DNA of 64,000 bases from a bacterium (GTDB lineage: Bacteria; Bacteroidota; Ignavibacteria; Kapaibacteriales; UBA7675), in assembly GCA_030430495.1 (NCBI GenBank), contig JAUIKM010000007.1:1-64000 (forward strand), in the 5' to 3' direction. Every line of letters begins with the position of its first letter. Position 1 is the first letter of the stretch. Below, in pieces: positions 26,152-35,740 of the stretch. Position numbers and translations under genes: made by a program. Below the pieces are notes generated by a model that was not told the DNA's origin, did not search any database, and worked only from the letters and a program-made list of their open reading frames with translations.

Positions 26152-26927
26152 AAGTACTGATTGTAGAAGATGAAAGGCCGGCCGCCGACCAACTGGCGCA
26201 ATTTGTCCGCCGCTACGACAACTCCGTCGAAATTGTGGACGTCCTGGACTCGGTTGACGACAGCGTTGAATTCCTGAGCCGCAATTCCGATCTCGACCTG
26301 ATTTTCCTCGACATTCATCTGTCGGATGGATCGAGTTTTGACATTTTTAACGACGTCAAGGTCTGCGCTCCGATCATTTTCACGACGGCCTACGATCAGT
26401 ACGCCATCAAGGCGTTTAAAGTTAACAGCATCGACTATTTGTTAAAACCGATCAAGTACGAAGACCTGAGCGCGGCGATCGACAAATTCCACAGTCTGCG
26501 CGGCAACAACAAGGCCGCGGCGCCGCAATCCGAGCCGCCGATAGATCTTGCGGCGATGCAGACGATGCTGCGGAGTTTAACGCACAACTACAAAAAGCGC
26601 TTCCTCATCAAAGCCGGCGAGGTGATCCGATTTACCACGGTGGAAGAGATCGCCTATATTTACGCCGAGGGAAAGATTACCTATCTGGTGGACAACGAGC
26701 GCCGCAAATTTATTATTGACTACACGCTGGAGGAGCTGGAGTCGCTGCTCGACCCCAAAATCTTCTTCCGCGCCAACCGCAAGATTATTACCAAGATTAC
26801 CTCGATCCGCAAGATTGTCAACTACCAGAACAGCCGTCTCAAAATCACGGTTCACCCGGAGTTCATGACGGATATCATTATCAGTCGCGAAAAAACGCCG
26901 TTGTTTCAGAAGTGGCTGGACCGCTAG
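26148..26927 (+). CDS. LytR/AlgR-type response regulator with LytTR DNA-binding domain
   Basis: A 259-residue partner of the preceding kinase (ATGA overlap). The receiver (1-120) has LIVEDERPAADQL, LDLIFLDIHLSDGSSF with the phosphoacceptor Asp, IIFTTAYDQYA and YLLKPIKYED. After a linker comes the LytTR domain (about 150-255), with FLIKAGEVIRFTTVEEIAYI, the typical FFRANRKIITKITSI and IISREKTPLFQKWL. LytTR proteins bind paired direct repeats; the targets are not known. The neighbouring TonB receptor gene converges on it and is not an obvious target. Confidence 0.93.
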   Translation: MKVLIVEDERPAADQLAQFVRRYDNSVEIVDVLDSVDDSVEFLSRNSDLDLIFLDIHLSDGSSFDIFNDVKVCAPIIFTTAYDQYAIKAFKVNSIDYLLKPIKYEDLSAAIDKFHSLRGNNKAAAPQSEPPIDLAAMQTMLRSLTHNYKKRFLIKAGEVIRFTTVEEIAYIYAEGKITYLVDNERRKFIIDYTLEELESLLDPKIFFRANRKIITKITSIRKIVNYQNSRLKITVHPEFMTDIIISREKTPLFQKWLDR

Positions 26928-27094
26928 TCTGCGCGAGCGTTGTTGTGTCTGTAACCTTCTGTCTGACCGGCTTGCGCCCGCAGACGGTCGCGCCTTGTTG
27001 ATTTTCTTGTTAGTCCATGGGTGCGGATCGATGATGCAGCCGGCTCTGATTTTTGCGCGCAATGGCCTCCATATGCCATTGTTTGAGCTCGCTC

Positions 27095-29518
27095 TCACAA
27101 CTCCACAATCACTCCAATCGTCGGCAGCACCTGGCCGCTGGTGTTCTCGATAAATCGCGGCAGGTAGGCCGCGGCATTGTTCGGATCGACAATCGGCGTG
27201 CCGGCGGCATCGCGCTCAACGTCCAGATAGTCGCGCAGCACCGTCTCAAATGCGTAGGCGTTCTGAATGTCGAGATAGAGGCCCAGACTCCAGGTGTCAA
27301 AAAAGAACTTGCGATCCACCCGGATGTTTAATTGGTGGTAGGCGTCCGTTGTCATGCTGTTGACGCGTGCAAAGTCTTCCAGCCCCGCGCCGCGCGCGTC
27401 CCAGTTCTCGCGTTGTACCGAAGCCGCTACATCAAACGGCGTGTAGGGCGCGCCGCTGTAAAACGTCCAGCGCCCGCCGATCTCCCAGCCGTTGCCGAAA
27501 CTTTTGCCGCCGGTTAAACTGATGATGTGCCGGAAGTCCCAGGACGACGGTTGATATTCGCCGCTTGCGTCCGTGAATTCGCTGCGCATGAAGGTGTAAG
27601 TCAATATGCCGTAAAAGCCGTCGGTGGCGCGCAGTTGTCCCAGGAATTCCAGCCCGAAACTGCGTCCTTCCGAGGTCGGCGTCACCGGCTCGCTGCCGAC
27701 CACGCCGAAGTCGCCGCCCAGATTGGCCAGCGAAACCTGCTGGTCCAGCGCAAAGGGGTAGTTGTTGTACTTCTTGTAAAATCCCTCCAGCGTCAGCGTC
27801 CCGTTGCCGTCAAAAACAGTCTGTTCAACTCCGGCGACCAGATGTGTACTCCTGATCCACGTGATTCCGTTTGTTTTGTTAACAAGAGTGCCTTCTTCGG
27901 AGTCGCGGTAGCCGAGTACCGTGTTGGCCGGAAGTTGATAGTATACGCCCGTGTTGAAGTTGACGCTGAACGACTCGCTGAGAAAATACGCGGCCGAAAA
28001 CCGCGGCGAAAGTTGATCCAGCAGATTTGACGTCTCGTCCGAATAGTCGGCGGCATCGGCGCGCAGTCCGACCGAGAGCAGGAGGCGTTTCTCCAGCAGG
28101 CGCGTCGACGCCTGCGCCGAAAACCCCCAGCGCAGCGTGTTTAACTCGCTGCTGAAGTTCCGCAGCAGCACGCCCTGCTGCGTCGCAAAGCGGTTAAAAG
28201 TCTCGTTTGTGTAAGTGTTCTGATCCAGATTGGCGCTCAGTGTCAGATTGAAATTGTCGAACTGACGGAAGTCCTCCAGCCGCACTTTGTTGTCAATCTC
28301 CCTGGAATTGTAGTCGAGCGTCAGGTTTTGCGGGTCGCTGTCGTCGTTGTTGTTGTACTTGACAAAGTCGTTGTTGAATTCGTTGCGGGAGACGACAAAG
28401 GTGTAAAAACCATCGTCGCGAAAGTGCTGATAATTTGCGCCCAGCGTATAACTCCACTGCGTCTGAACGGGAAGGAAATTCAGCAGGTAGCGTTTTGTTT
28501 CGGTGTCGTTTGCATCGAAGTTCAATTCAAAGTCGTCAACAGCGCCCAGGCCGATGATACTCAGTCTGTTTTTATCGTCAAAATTGTGCGTCAGTTTAAG
28601 TTGAGCGTCGTTGTACGTGGGCAGGAAGGGGAGGCCCACAAGATCGGCGAGAATCTGCAAATAGGAGCGTCGTCCCGAGACGATCACGCTGCTGTTTTCA
28701 CCGAGCGGCCCCTCCAGCGTGAGACCGAGATCGCTGGCGCCGACAACGGCATTGGCCGTATAACGATCCGTGCGGGCCTGTTTTTGCCGGAATTCAAAGA
28801 CGGAGGACAGGGCATTGCCGCGCGAGGCCGGGAAGGCGCCGGCGTAATAATCGACATTGGAAATCACATCGACGTTTAACAATCCGACGGGGCCGCCCGA
28901 ACCGCCCTGCGTTGCAAAATGGTTAATCGTCGGTACTTCAATTCCGTCGAGGAAAAAGCGATTTTCGTTCGGCGCGCCGCCGCGAATAATAATGTCGTTG
29001 CGGAAACTCACTGTTGACGCCGCGCCCGGCAAAGTCTGAATGACGCGCGAAATATCGCGATTTGCGCCGGGGCTGCGTTTGATTTCGGCATTGCCCAGCG
29101 AGCGCAGCGAGAGCGGACTTTCCTCAATTTTGTTGTTAAATCGCGATCCGCCGACCACGACGCCTTCCAGCTCCACGGCTTTGGGCGTCAAAGCTATCTG
29201 AACGACGGCCGGTCGCGAGTTTGTGACTTCCACCTCAAAAATTTTGCGCGATTCATATCCAACCGACGACGCGCTGATGTTGTACAGGCCGGGCTCAAAA
29301 CCGGCCAGTAAAAACGCGCCCTCGCTGTCCGAGATAGTGCCCAGCTGCGTCCCCTCAACCCGAATGGTCGCTCCGATGATCGGATTGTTGTTTAAGGCAT
29401 CGACCACATTCCCGCGGATAACGCCCGTTTGAGCCGAGAGAGCCGCGCTGCTTAAACAAAACATGATTGCCAGTTGACAGAATGTTAATACTGCCTGCGG
29501 AATTGTTGATCTTCTCAT
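27095..29518 (-). CDS. TonB-dependent outer-membrane receptor with carboxypeptidase-regulatory-like N-domain
   Basis: An 807-residue receptor. The start at 29518 gives a good signal peptide (about 1-29, ending SSAALSAQTG). Residues 30-110 form a carboxypeptidase-D-like beta-sandwich (GVIRGNVVDALNNNPIIGAT, LAGFEPGLYNISASSVGYES). A plug domain follows with NRDISRVIQTLPGAAS and NDIIIRGGAPNENRFFLDGI. The remainder is an alternating beta-barrel with many aromatic turns, such as NPNTYTNETF-like loops and WEIGGRWTFYSGAPYTPFD. It ends in hydrophobic residues (IGVIVEL), as expected for barrel insertion. No SusD partner is adjacent, so a siderophore, vitamin or peptide ligand is as likely as a glycan. 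Confidence 0.9.
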   Translation of the reverse strand: MRRSTIPQAVLTFCQLAIMFCLSSAALSAQTGVIRGNVVDALNNNPIIGATIRVEGTQLGTISDSEGAFLLAGFEPGLYNISASSVGYESRKIFEVEVTNSRPAVVQIALTPKAVELEGVVVGGSRFNNKIEESPLSLRSLGNAEIKRSPGANRDISRVIQTLPGAASTVSFRNDIIIRGGAPNENRFFLDGIEVPTINHFATQGGSGGPVGLLNVDVISNVDYYAGAFPASRGNALSSVFEFRQKQARTDRYTANAVVGASDLGLTLEGPLGENSSVIVSGRRSYLQILADLVGLPFLPTYNDAQLKLTHNFDDKNRLSIIGLGAVDDFELNFDANDTETKRYLLNFLPVQTQWSYTLGANYQHFRDDGFYTFVVSRNEFNNDFVKYNNNDDSDPQNLTLDYNSREIDNKVRLEDFRQFDNFNLTLSANLDQNTYTNETFNRFATQQGVLLRNFSSELNTLRWGFSAQASTRLLEKRLLLSVGLRADAADYSDETSNLLDQLSPRFSAAYFLSESFSVNFNTGVYYQLPANTVLGYRDSEEGTLVNKTNGITWIRSTHLVAGVEQTVFDGNGTLTLEGFYKKYNNYPFALDQQVSLANLGGDFGVVGSEPVTPTSEGRSFGLEFLGQLRATDGFYGILTYTFMRSEFTDASGEYQPSSWDFRHIISLTGGKSFGNGWEIGGRWTFYSGAPYTPFDVAASVQRENWDARGAGLEDFARVNSMTTDAYHQLNIRVDRKFFFDTWSLGLYLDIQNAYAFETVLRDYLDVERDAAGTPIVDPNNAAAYLPRFIENTSGQVLPTIGVIVEL

Positions 29519-30172
29519 TTTTAGTCCGTTAAGAATCGCGTCCAGGTTGACCCACAACAGTTGCAACATAACAAATTTCCGCCGCCGCATCGCCGAATGC
29601 AAATCATTCGGCGCCAGCCGCACGTCGCGCGTCATCAAGGGCCGTATCGGCTGCCTGAGCCGCGTGCGGCGAACTGCCCGGCGACGCGGGACGTCCGGCT
29701 CCATGATTCTTTTGCTTGCCTTCGGGTGAATAGTCGGGCGTTCTTGAGAAAGTTCTCTCACGGCAGGCCGCGGATCGCGTCGGGTGAATTCACCGGCCTG
29801 CATATTGAGCTACATCTGTCGGAGTGGGAGTCGGTGCGTCGTTTGCTGCGGCGCTCCGGGGCCGGAGCTTCGGATTCAGGTTGTGTTACCGAGCAGTGGA
29901 CAGGCTCCCCGGCAGGCGTAGTCTGCCGCGCTCAGAGAAGTCGCTTGCAAGACTGTGGCGCAAAAGGCGCGCCGCCTGACGGCGCCGGAGCAAGTCTCCG
30001 AGCCGCGGACCTGTGGGTGGTAGTGAGCGCCGCCGACGCGTTGCGGTGCGAGCTTTTTCGACTGCGAGGTGTGCAGAATGAACCGGTGGGCGGGCGGGTC
30101 TGCCGGAATCGCCAATGCGATCAAAGCTGCATGCTGCCATACAATCGCTCTGAGCCTATGCCAATAAAACAA
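29519..30172. other. Long intergenic region upstream of the TonB-receptor gene
   Basis: About 650 bases between the TonB-receptor start and the terminator of the giant propeller gene. Reading frames here lack coding character, including a 345-codon plus-strand one. The stretch contains the 53-bp dispersed repeat described separately and a small hairpin (TGAGA/TCTCA at about 29743-29760). The promoter of the TonB gene is expected near 29520-29620 on the minus strand; no consensus was recognised. Confidence 0.4.
30036..30088 (+). repeat. 53-bp dispersed repeat, copy A
   Basis: Matches 38548-38600 at 49 of 53 positions in the same orientation. The unit starts ACGCGTTGCGG and ends TGCAGAATGAACCGGTG. 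Both copies lie in non-coding DNA downstream of a minus-strand gene. The sequence has no strong internal symmetry. The flanking sequences of the two copies are unrelated. Confidence 0.7.
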
Positions 30173-30220
30173 GAATGCCGAGCTGGGGGCGTGCGCACAC
30201 ATCGCCCCCAGCCTGCATTC
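30173..30220 (-). terminator. Intrinsic terminator of the giant propeller-protein gene
   Basis: On the minus strand, GCTGGGGGCG and CGCCCCCAGC pair perfectly over 10 bp around an 11-nt loop. An outer GAATGC/GCATTC pair extends the stem, and TTGTTTTATT follows. It begins 7 bases after the stop codon at 30227. Confidence 0.85.
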
Positions 30221-30226
30221 CTTCGA

Positions 30227-33200
30227 TCAACGCGCCAATACCAACGGTACTACTCGTTGAATCGTCTCGTTGCCGTCGGCGGCCTGAACTACGATGTAGT
30301 ACATTCCGCTGGTCAACATTCGTCCATTGCCGTCGCTGCCGTTCCACTCAATCCGGTATTCGCCGGCATTGAAGTTGTCGTTCACAAGCTGCGCCACGGC
30401 GCGCCCGTTTACGTCGCGCACTTCCGCCTGCACGAATGCGCTGCGATTCAGTCGGAAATCGATGCGGCTGTCGCCCTGTGTCGGGTTGGGAGCCGCCGTC
30501 AGACTCTCGAACAGGGCGGGACCAGTTGCCCCGGGCATCTCGTCCACGCTGCTGCGGTACGAGGCGCCGCCCAGTTGAACCGTGACGGTCGCCGTTGAAC
30601 TTCCATCCTGTCCGTCGCTGATCGTGTAGCTGAACTCGTCCGTCGAAGATGCCGGAATTTCACTGGGCAGTCCGGCCGTGCCCGGCGGCGTATACTTGAC
30701 TTTTGTGCTGTCGGCATTGAGCGCAGCCTGACCGCTGCCCGGACTGGTGACGCTCGTGATCTTGATCGGATCGCCATCGATTTCCACGTCGTTGTCCAGA
30801 ACACACAGTTCAATGGAATTGTCCACGGGAATCTCGCTCGGCAAAGTTTCGACGCCGGTCATAACATCGTAGCTGTCGTCGCGTGCAATCGGTTTGAGGT
30901 TGCGGTAAAATACCGCCACCGCGTCGTCGCTGGAGCCGGCAACGTAGACGAATTTGCTGTCGCTGCTGACTTCGATGCCTTTGGCGCCGCGCAATCCGTC
31001 GACGCCGTTTTTGCCGTCCTTTTTGCGTTCTTCAAAGTTCAATTCGCCGCTTTCCGGTTTGCGCGAAAAGTGGCCGAGCGCTCTGTCGGACTCACCGGAA
31101 ACGTAGACCTGCAGTCCGTCCGCACCGACGGCCACGTCGGCTGCGCCGTCGAGACCGGCCACGCCTGCGTCGCGATCGCTGTAGTCGTGTACATAGGTGA
31201 GTTTGCCCGTGCTGTCGTCGCGTGCAAACACCGCCACGGCGTCATCGCCATTGCCGGCAACGTAGACATGACGGCCGTCGGCACTGACTTTGACCGCGAC
31301 GGCTTTGCTCAATCCGTTAACGCCGGCTTTGCCATCTTTCTGGCGTTCAACAAATGTCAGTGAGCCGTCGGAATCACTGCGGCTGAAGACCGCCACGGCA
31401 TTGTCGCCGGATCCGGCGGCATAGACGTGTTTGCCGTCGGGGCTGACAGTCACGTCGCAGACGGCGCGCAGGCCGTCAACGCCGCCCGAACCGTCTTTAT
31501 GGCGTTCCAGGAAGACAAACATTCCACCGGCCTGACTCATGACGGCAATGCTGTTTTCGCTCTTGCCGGCTACGTAGATGTTCTTGCCGTCAGGGCTGAG
31601 CGCCACGGCCGAGGCACCTTTGAGACCGTCGAATCCGCCGGAGTTGTCTTTTTCACATTGTATCTGCGACAGGCTGCCGTCCACGTCGTTGCGTTCGAAG
31701 GCGACCAATGAATTGTCGCCATAGCTCGAAGCATACAGGTAGTTGCCGTCGGGTCTGAAGGCCAGGTCGCTGACGTAGCGGATTTTGTTGACGCCGCCAT
31801 GCCCATGGCGATAGCGTTCCACGTATTCCAGTGTTCCATCGGTACTGCTGCGGTTAAACAGGACAATGGAGTGGTCATTGCGTCCCGCGGCGTACAGATG
31901 TTTGCCGTCAGGGCTGATTGCCGTATTGCCGACGTTGTTGAGTCCTCGCACGCCGTTTTTGCGATCCTTTTCGCGTTCGACGAATTGCAGGTTGCCGGGC
32001 AGGCAGGCATTGCCGACGACCATCACAAGGGCACTGGTGGCAACGCAGCCGTTGCTGTCTTCCACCGAGTAGTCAAAGACGTCGAGGCCGTTAAACTCTG
32101 CGTCGGCCGTATACGAGATTTCACCTTCGGAGATTGAAGCGTCGCCGTTGTCGGGCGTTGCCGTTGACTTAATCGAAAGGGTGCTGCCGCTGTCGTTTGC
32201 CAGGACATTGGCATTGGTCGACTCGCCTGAGTTGACTTGTTTAACATCCGGAGCTACAATCAGTGTTTTGGCATCGACATTCAACACGACGGCTGTTGTA
32301 CAACCTGCGCCGAGCGTGCGATTGAGCGTCAGTTTGTCGGCTGCGCCCTGGTTCCACTCGACGACGATTGCGCTGCTGCCCTGTCCGCTCAGAATCGTAC
32401 CGCCGGAGATGGTCCAGTTGTCCGTTTCGCCTGCGGCGGCGGCTGGAAGAGCTGCATACGTCAGCGGTGTGTTGGGACAGCCGCAGGTCGTACCACTGAT
32501 CGACGGCTGCGCACTAAGGGAAAACGTTGTGCTGCCGATGCCGTCCAGATCGAAGAGTTTCATCGTGTACGTGCCGCCCATGTCAGCACTTCCCGCCGGA
32601 ATCTCGGTGGCAAGCATGGTGGCCGTTGAAGAAGAAACGTCCAGGCCGATCGTCGAGTTGTCAGGCAAGGTCAGCGAGGCTTTGGTGACGTCGCCAAGCG
32701 AGAGCCCTGTCAGGTTAAGCGCGAGACTGCCTGTCGTGGAAATCAAACAGTCGGGAGCAGCCGCGTGCACTTCAGGGGGGATACCATTGTTCCAGAGTTC
32801 GAGTTCAGTACTGATTCCGCCGGACAAAACTTCCAGGTCGCCGTCGCCATCCAGATCGCCCAGTGCAATACCCTTGCGACCGGCGTCTGTAGCTCCCATG
32901 GCATAGGAGTCAAAGGTCGCATCGCCGTTGTTCAGGAACACCTGAATGGAAGCGTCTTGCGGGCTGAAAGACTTGTACACGCGCAGCACCAGAACATCCA
33001 GATCGCCGTCGCCGTCGATGTCGCCGACGTCGAGCCCGCGTTGATTGGCCTCGCGCCCGAATGAACTGCTGGCGAATGTGCCGTCGCCGTTGTTTAACCA
33101 CAGGGCGTTGGCCACGTCCGTTCCGCTGTAGCTGTATTGGCCCGAGAGCACGGCGTCCAGATCGCCGTCGCCATCCAGGTCGCCGGTTTTAATACCCCAG

Positions 33201-35740
33201 TAACCGCCGCTTGCAAACGTCGAGGTGGCAAATGTGCCATCGCCGTTGTTTAAGAAGATCTGATTTCCGCGTGAAGTACTATGGTTCGGGCGGATGATGT
33301 CGAGATCACAGTCGCCGTCCAGATCGCCAAGCGCAAACTCAAATCCGCCGGCGCCGGTGCCGATCGTCTCGTTCGTCCAGTCGCCGTTGCCATCGTTCCA
33401 CAATATGGATGTAAATTCGGCGTAACCGTCGTCGCCCGCAACGATATCGAGGTCGCCGTCGCCGTCCATATCGCCCAGTTCGACACCCTTGTCGCCGGAA
33501 AAACTGCTCGTAACCGTCGTCTGACTAAAGGATTGTCCGTCGCCGTCGTTGTAAAACAAGTGAATGTCTGTGTGGCTGTTGTTAACAACAAAATCGAGGT
33601 CGCCGTCGCCGTCCAGGTCTCCGATTGTGAGTCCTTTGGTAGACATCGAACTCGAAAATACTTCCGAAAGTCCTCCGGTTCCGTCGTTGTGCAGAACGGC
33701 CACAAGGCCGTACGAGTCGGTCAGAACCACGTCCAGATCGCCGTCGTTGTCCATGTCGCCAACGCGGATCAGGGTGGGTTTGCGATTGATGCCCGGATCG
33801 AATTTCTCAAATCTGCCGTCGCCGGTTTTGACTTCTGCCAGGAAAGAGTAAACGTTAGACGGGAGCACGTCGCCGCCGAAAGTCGTCGCCCCGGTCACCG
33901 ACACCATGATTTTTTCGCCGGGTTTGAAGTTCGCGGCCGGGTCGATCACTACGCGCGTGTCGTCGGCTTCGAAGCTGATGCTCGCCTTCGTCGTGATGTG
34001 CCCCGTCTGGTCGCCGTACACGATCAGATTGGCGTTGCTCGGGATGGTTGCCGACGTCAGCGTGGACGTGTTCATCGGCTCACCGTAGGTAATCGCAATG
34101 TCGGCGTCACAGGCGGCCGACGGCGTGTTTTTGGCGGGAGAGAACTGCGGGCCACTGCTTCCGTTGAGCCACAGTTCCACGCCGCCCTGGCTGCTCGAGT
34201 AAACCGGGGACACCGCATCGAGATCGCCGTCGCCGTCGAGGTCGCCCAGCGCCACATAGACGTTGTTGTGGTTGTCGCTCTTAAATGTTGAAGTTCCGAA
34301 TGTTCCGTCGCCGTTGTTGATCAGGATTTCATTGTTGGTGGATCCGAAATTGACGATTGTCACATCGAGATCGCCGTCGCCGTCCATATCGCCTAATTGC
34401 AGACCGATGGCATCGTTCGTCGGTGCGGAGCCGTGGCTCGTGAACGTTCCGTTGCCGTCGTTAATCCAGAAGGCGGAACTCACCAGATCGAGGTCGCCGT
34501 CGCCGTCGATATCGCCAAGAGCCAGGCTGCGCGCCGTGGAGCCCGTATAGGTACTGGAAGCAAACCCGAAGCTGCCGTTGTTTAACAGAACCAGGTGATC
34601 TGTACCGCCGTAAGCGTTGAAAATAATGTCGAGGTCGCCGTCGCCGTCAATATCACCGCTCGCAACATCGGAGATCGAAAAACCGCCGTGAATGCCGTAG
34701 CTCGAATCGGTAAATGTCGCGTCGCCGTTGTTGCGGAACAGATGCAGGGAGTTGACATTCAGTCCGGCCACGATGTCGAGGTCGCCGTCTTTATCCATAT
34801 CGCCGATTGCCGCGTGGAAGGCGTTTGTACTGCCGAGCTGCTGCGACGTGAACGTGCCGTCGCCGTTGTTTAACAGAATCGACGGAATGTCGGCACTGTT
34901 GACGGATGGCAGAATGACATCGAGGTCGCCGTCGCCGTCAAGGTCGCCGGTCTCGATATTGGCGCTGCGAATTGCCAGCGACTGCTTCAACGTAAACGAT
35001 CCGCTGCCGTCGTTGAGCAGGGACTCGATTGCAAAGGTGCTGCCGTCGTCGTCCCATTGGTGCAGCACATCTATATCGCCGTCGCCATCAAGGTCGCCGA
35101 CCGCGACGAATGTGGAATACGATGCGGTGCGGATGTAGCCGGCGGGCGCAAATTCACCGCTGCCGCCGTCCACTGCCGCCGTGAAGCTGAAGACCTGCGG
35201 TTTTTCCGGGATATTGCCGTCGTCGTCCAGGATGTTGTCGGTGAGCGTTACCGAGATAACTTCGCCGGGTTTAAAATCGTTGTTCGGATTGAAGGTCACC
35301 GGGCCGGAAACGGTTCCATTGAACATGCCGTCTTCCGAAATCAGGCCGGTCTGCGAGCCGAACACGCGGATATTGGCGCCGGTGGCCGTCGGCACGTCGA
35401 CGCCGTTGCTGAAACTGATGACTACGTTGGCGTCTTTGGCGACGTTGAGCGCATTGGTAGCCGGGCTCAGGTCGGTGAACTTGTAGAAGCTGAAGGCCTG
35501 TGCGTCCGCCTGGCCCAGGAAGGCCGCCGCCATTGCCAGCAAACCGGTTTGTACCGCCGGGCGTTTCAAAGGATTGAGGCGCAGGGCCAGGTGTCTGACG
35601 CGTTTTGTCAGAATGGCAAGACGTCGTCGCACGTCGAGTGCGCCGCCGTCCTGTGTTCGCAGGCGTTTAATCTGGCGCAGCGCCTTGCGATAGCGCCGCA
35701 GCAAATCTCCGGAACGCGATTTTGAACGTTGAGCTTGCAT
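30227..35740 (-). CDS. Giant T9SS-exported protein with two FG-GAP propellers and one lactonase-like propeller
   Basis: An 1837-residue secreted protein. The start at 35740 (MQAQRSKSRSG) was preferred; residues 1-58 are strongly basic and a hydrophobic export segment follows at about 60-82 (ending GQADAQA). Order: bacterial Ig-like domain (about 83-190), seven FG-GAP/VCBS repeats with calcium-type DxDGDGDLD loops (about 205-530), a second Ig-like domain (about 540-650), seven more FG-GAP repeats (about 660-985), sandwich domains, seven YVAG-type lactonase-like repeats with PDGKHVYAAG motifs (about 1245-1620), a cadherin-like domain, and a T9SS type A sorting domain (about 1750-1837, starting APNPTQGDSRIDF). 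A surface or secreted adhesive or binding role is inferred. It follows a TPR-LuxR regulator gene on the same strand. Confidence 0.9.
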   Translation of the reverse strand: MQAQRSKSRSGDLLRRYRKALRQIKRLRTQDGGALDVRRRLAILTKRVRHLALRLNPLKRPAVQTGLLAMAAAFLGQADAQAFSFYKFTDLSPATNALNVAKDANVVISFSNGVDVPTATGANIRVFGSQTGLISEDGMFNGTVSGPVTFNPNNDFKPGEVISVTLTDNILDDDGNIPEKPQVFSFTAAVDGGSGEFAPAGYIRTASYSTFVAVGDLDGDGDIDVLHQWDDDGSTFAIESLLNDGSGSFTLKQSLAIRSANIETGDLDGDGDLDVILPSVNSADIPSILLNNGDGTFTSQQLGSTNAFHAAIGDMDKDGDLDIVAGLNVNSLHLFRNNGDATFTDSSYGIHGGFSISDVASGDIDGDGDLDIIFNAYGGTDHLVLLNNGSFGFASSTYTGSTARSLALGDIDGDGDLDLVSSAFWINDGNGTFTSHGSAPTNDAIGLQLGDMDGDGDLDVTIVNFGSTNNEILINNGDGTFGTSTFKSDNHNNVYVALGDLDGDGDLDAVSPVYSSSQGGVELWLNGSSGPQFSPAKNTPSAACDADIAITYGEPMNTSTLTSATIPSNANLIVYGDQTGHITTKASISFEADDTRVVIDPAANFKPGEKIMVSVTGATTFGGDVLPSNVYSFLAEVKTGDGRFEKFDPGINRKPTLIRVGDMDNDGDLDVVLTDSYGLVAVLHNDGTGGLSEVFSSSMSTKGLTIGDLDGDGDLDFVVNNSHTDIHLFYNDGDGQSFSQTTVTSSFSGDKGVELGDMDGDGDLDIVAGDDGYAEFTSILWNDGNGDWTNETIGTGAGGFEFALGDLDGDCDLDIIRPNHSTSRGNQIFLNNGDGTFATSTFASGGYWGIKTGDLDGDGDLDAVLSGQYSYSGTDVANALWLNNGDGTFASSSFGREANQRGLDVGDIDGDGDLDVLVLRVYKSFSPQDASIQVFLNNGDATFDSYAMGATDAGRKGIALGDLDGDGDLEVLSGGISTELELWNNGIPPEVHAAAPDCLISTTGSLALNLTGLSLGDVTKASLTLPDNSTIGLDVSSSTATMLATEIPAGSADMGGTYTMKLFDLDGIGSTTFSLSAQPSISGTTCGCPNTPLTYAALPAAAAGETDNWTISGGTILSGQGSSAIVVEWNQGAADKLTLNRTLGAGCTTAVVLNVDAKTLIVAPDVKQVNSGESTNANVLANDSGSTLSIKSTATPDNGDASISEGEISYTADAEFNGLDVFDYSVEDSNGCVATSALVMVVGNACLPGNLQFVEREKDRKNGVRGLNNVGNTAISPDGKHLYAAGRNDHSIVLFNRSSTDGTLEYVERYRHGHGGVNKIRYVSDLAFRPDGNYLYASSYGDNSLVAFERNDVDGSLSQIQCEKDNSGGFDGLKGASAVALSPDGKNIYVAGKSENSIAVMSQAGGMFVFLERHKDGSGGVDGLRAVCDVTVSPDGKHVYAAGSGDNAVAVFSRSDSDGSLTFVERQKDGKAGVNGLSKAVAVKVSADGRHVYVAGNGDDAVAVFARDDSTGKLTYVHDYSDRDAGVAGLDGAADVAVGADGLQVYVSGESDRALGHFSRKPESGELNFEERKKDGKNGVDGLRGAKGIEVSSDSKFVYVAGSSDDAVAVFYRNLKPIARDDSYDVMTGVETLPSEIPVDNSIELCVLDNDVEIDGDPIKITSVTSPGSGQAALNADSTKVKYTPPGTAGLPSEIPASSTDEFSYTISDGQDGSSTATVTVQLGGASYRSSVDEMPGATGPALFESLTAAPNPTQGDSRIDFRLNRSAFVQAEVRDVNGRAVAQLVNDNFNAGEYRIEWNGSDGNGRMLTSGMYYIVVQAADGNETIQRVVPLVLAR

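Noticed and set aside
29561-30598. 345-codon plus-strand open frame spanning the TonB-receptor upstream region
   Set aside because: It crosses a strong minus-strand terminator and runs into the T9SS sorting domain of the giant protein on the other strand. Composition is arginine/cysteine-rich and it lacks a ribosome-binding site.
32800-35120. Regularly spaced short repeats (TCGAGGTCGCCGTCGCCGTC-like) resembling a repeat array
   Set aside because: They are the coding repeats for calcium-type loops; spacing is about 140-160 bp with related, in-frame intervening sequence, so not a CRISPR array or satellite.
32765-35725. Several plus-strand frames with repetitive SRSPSPSRSP- or EVAVAVHIA-like products
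   Set aside because: They are antisense shadows of the DGDGDLD repeats of the minus-strand FG-GAP protein.
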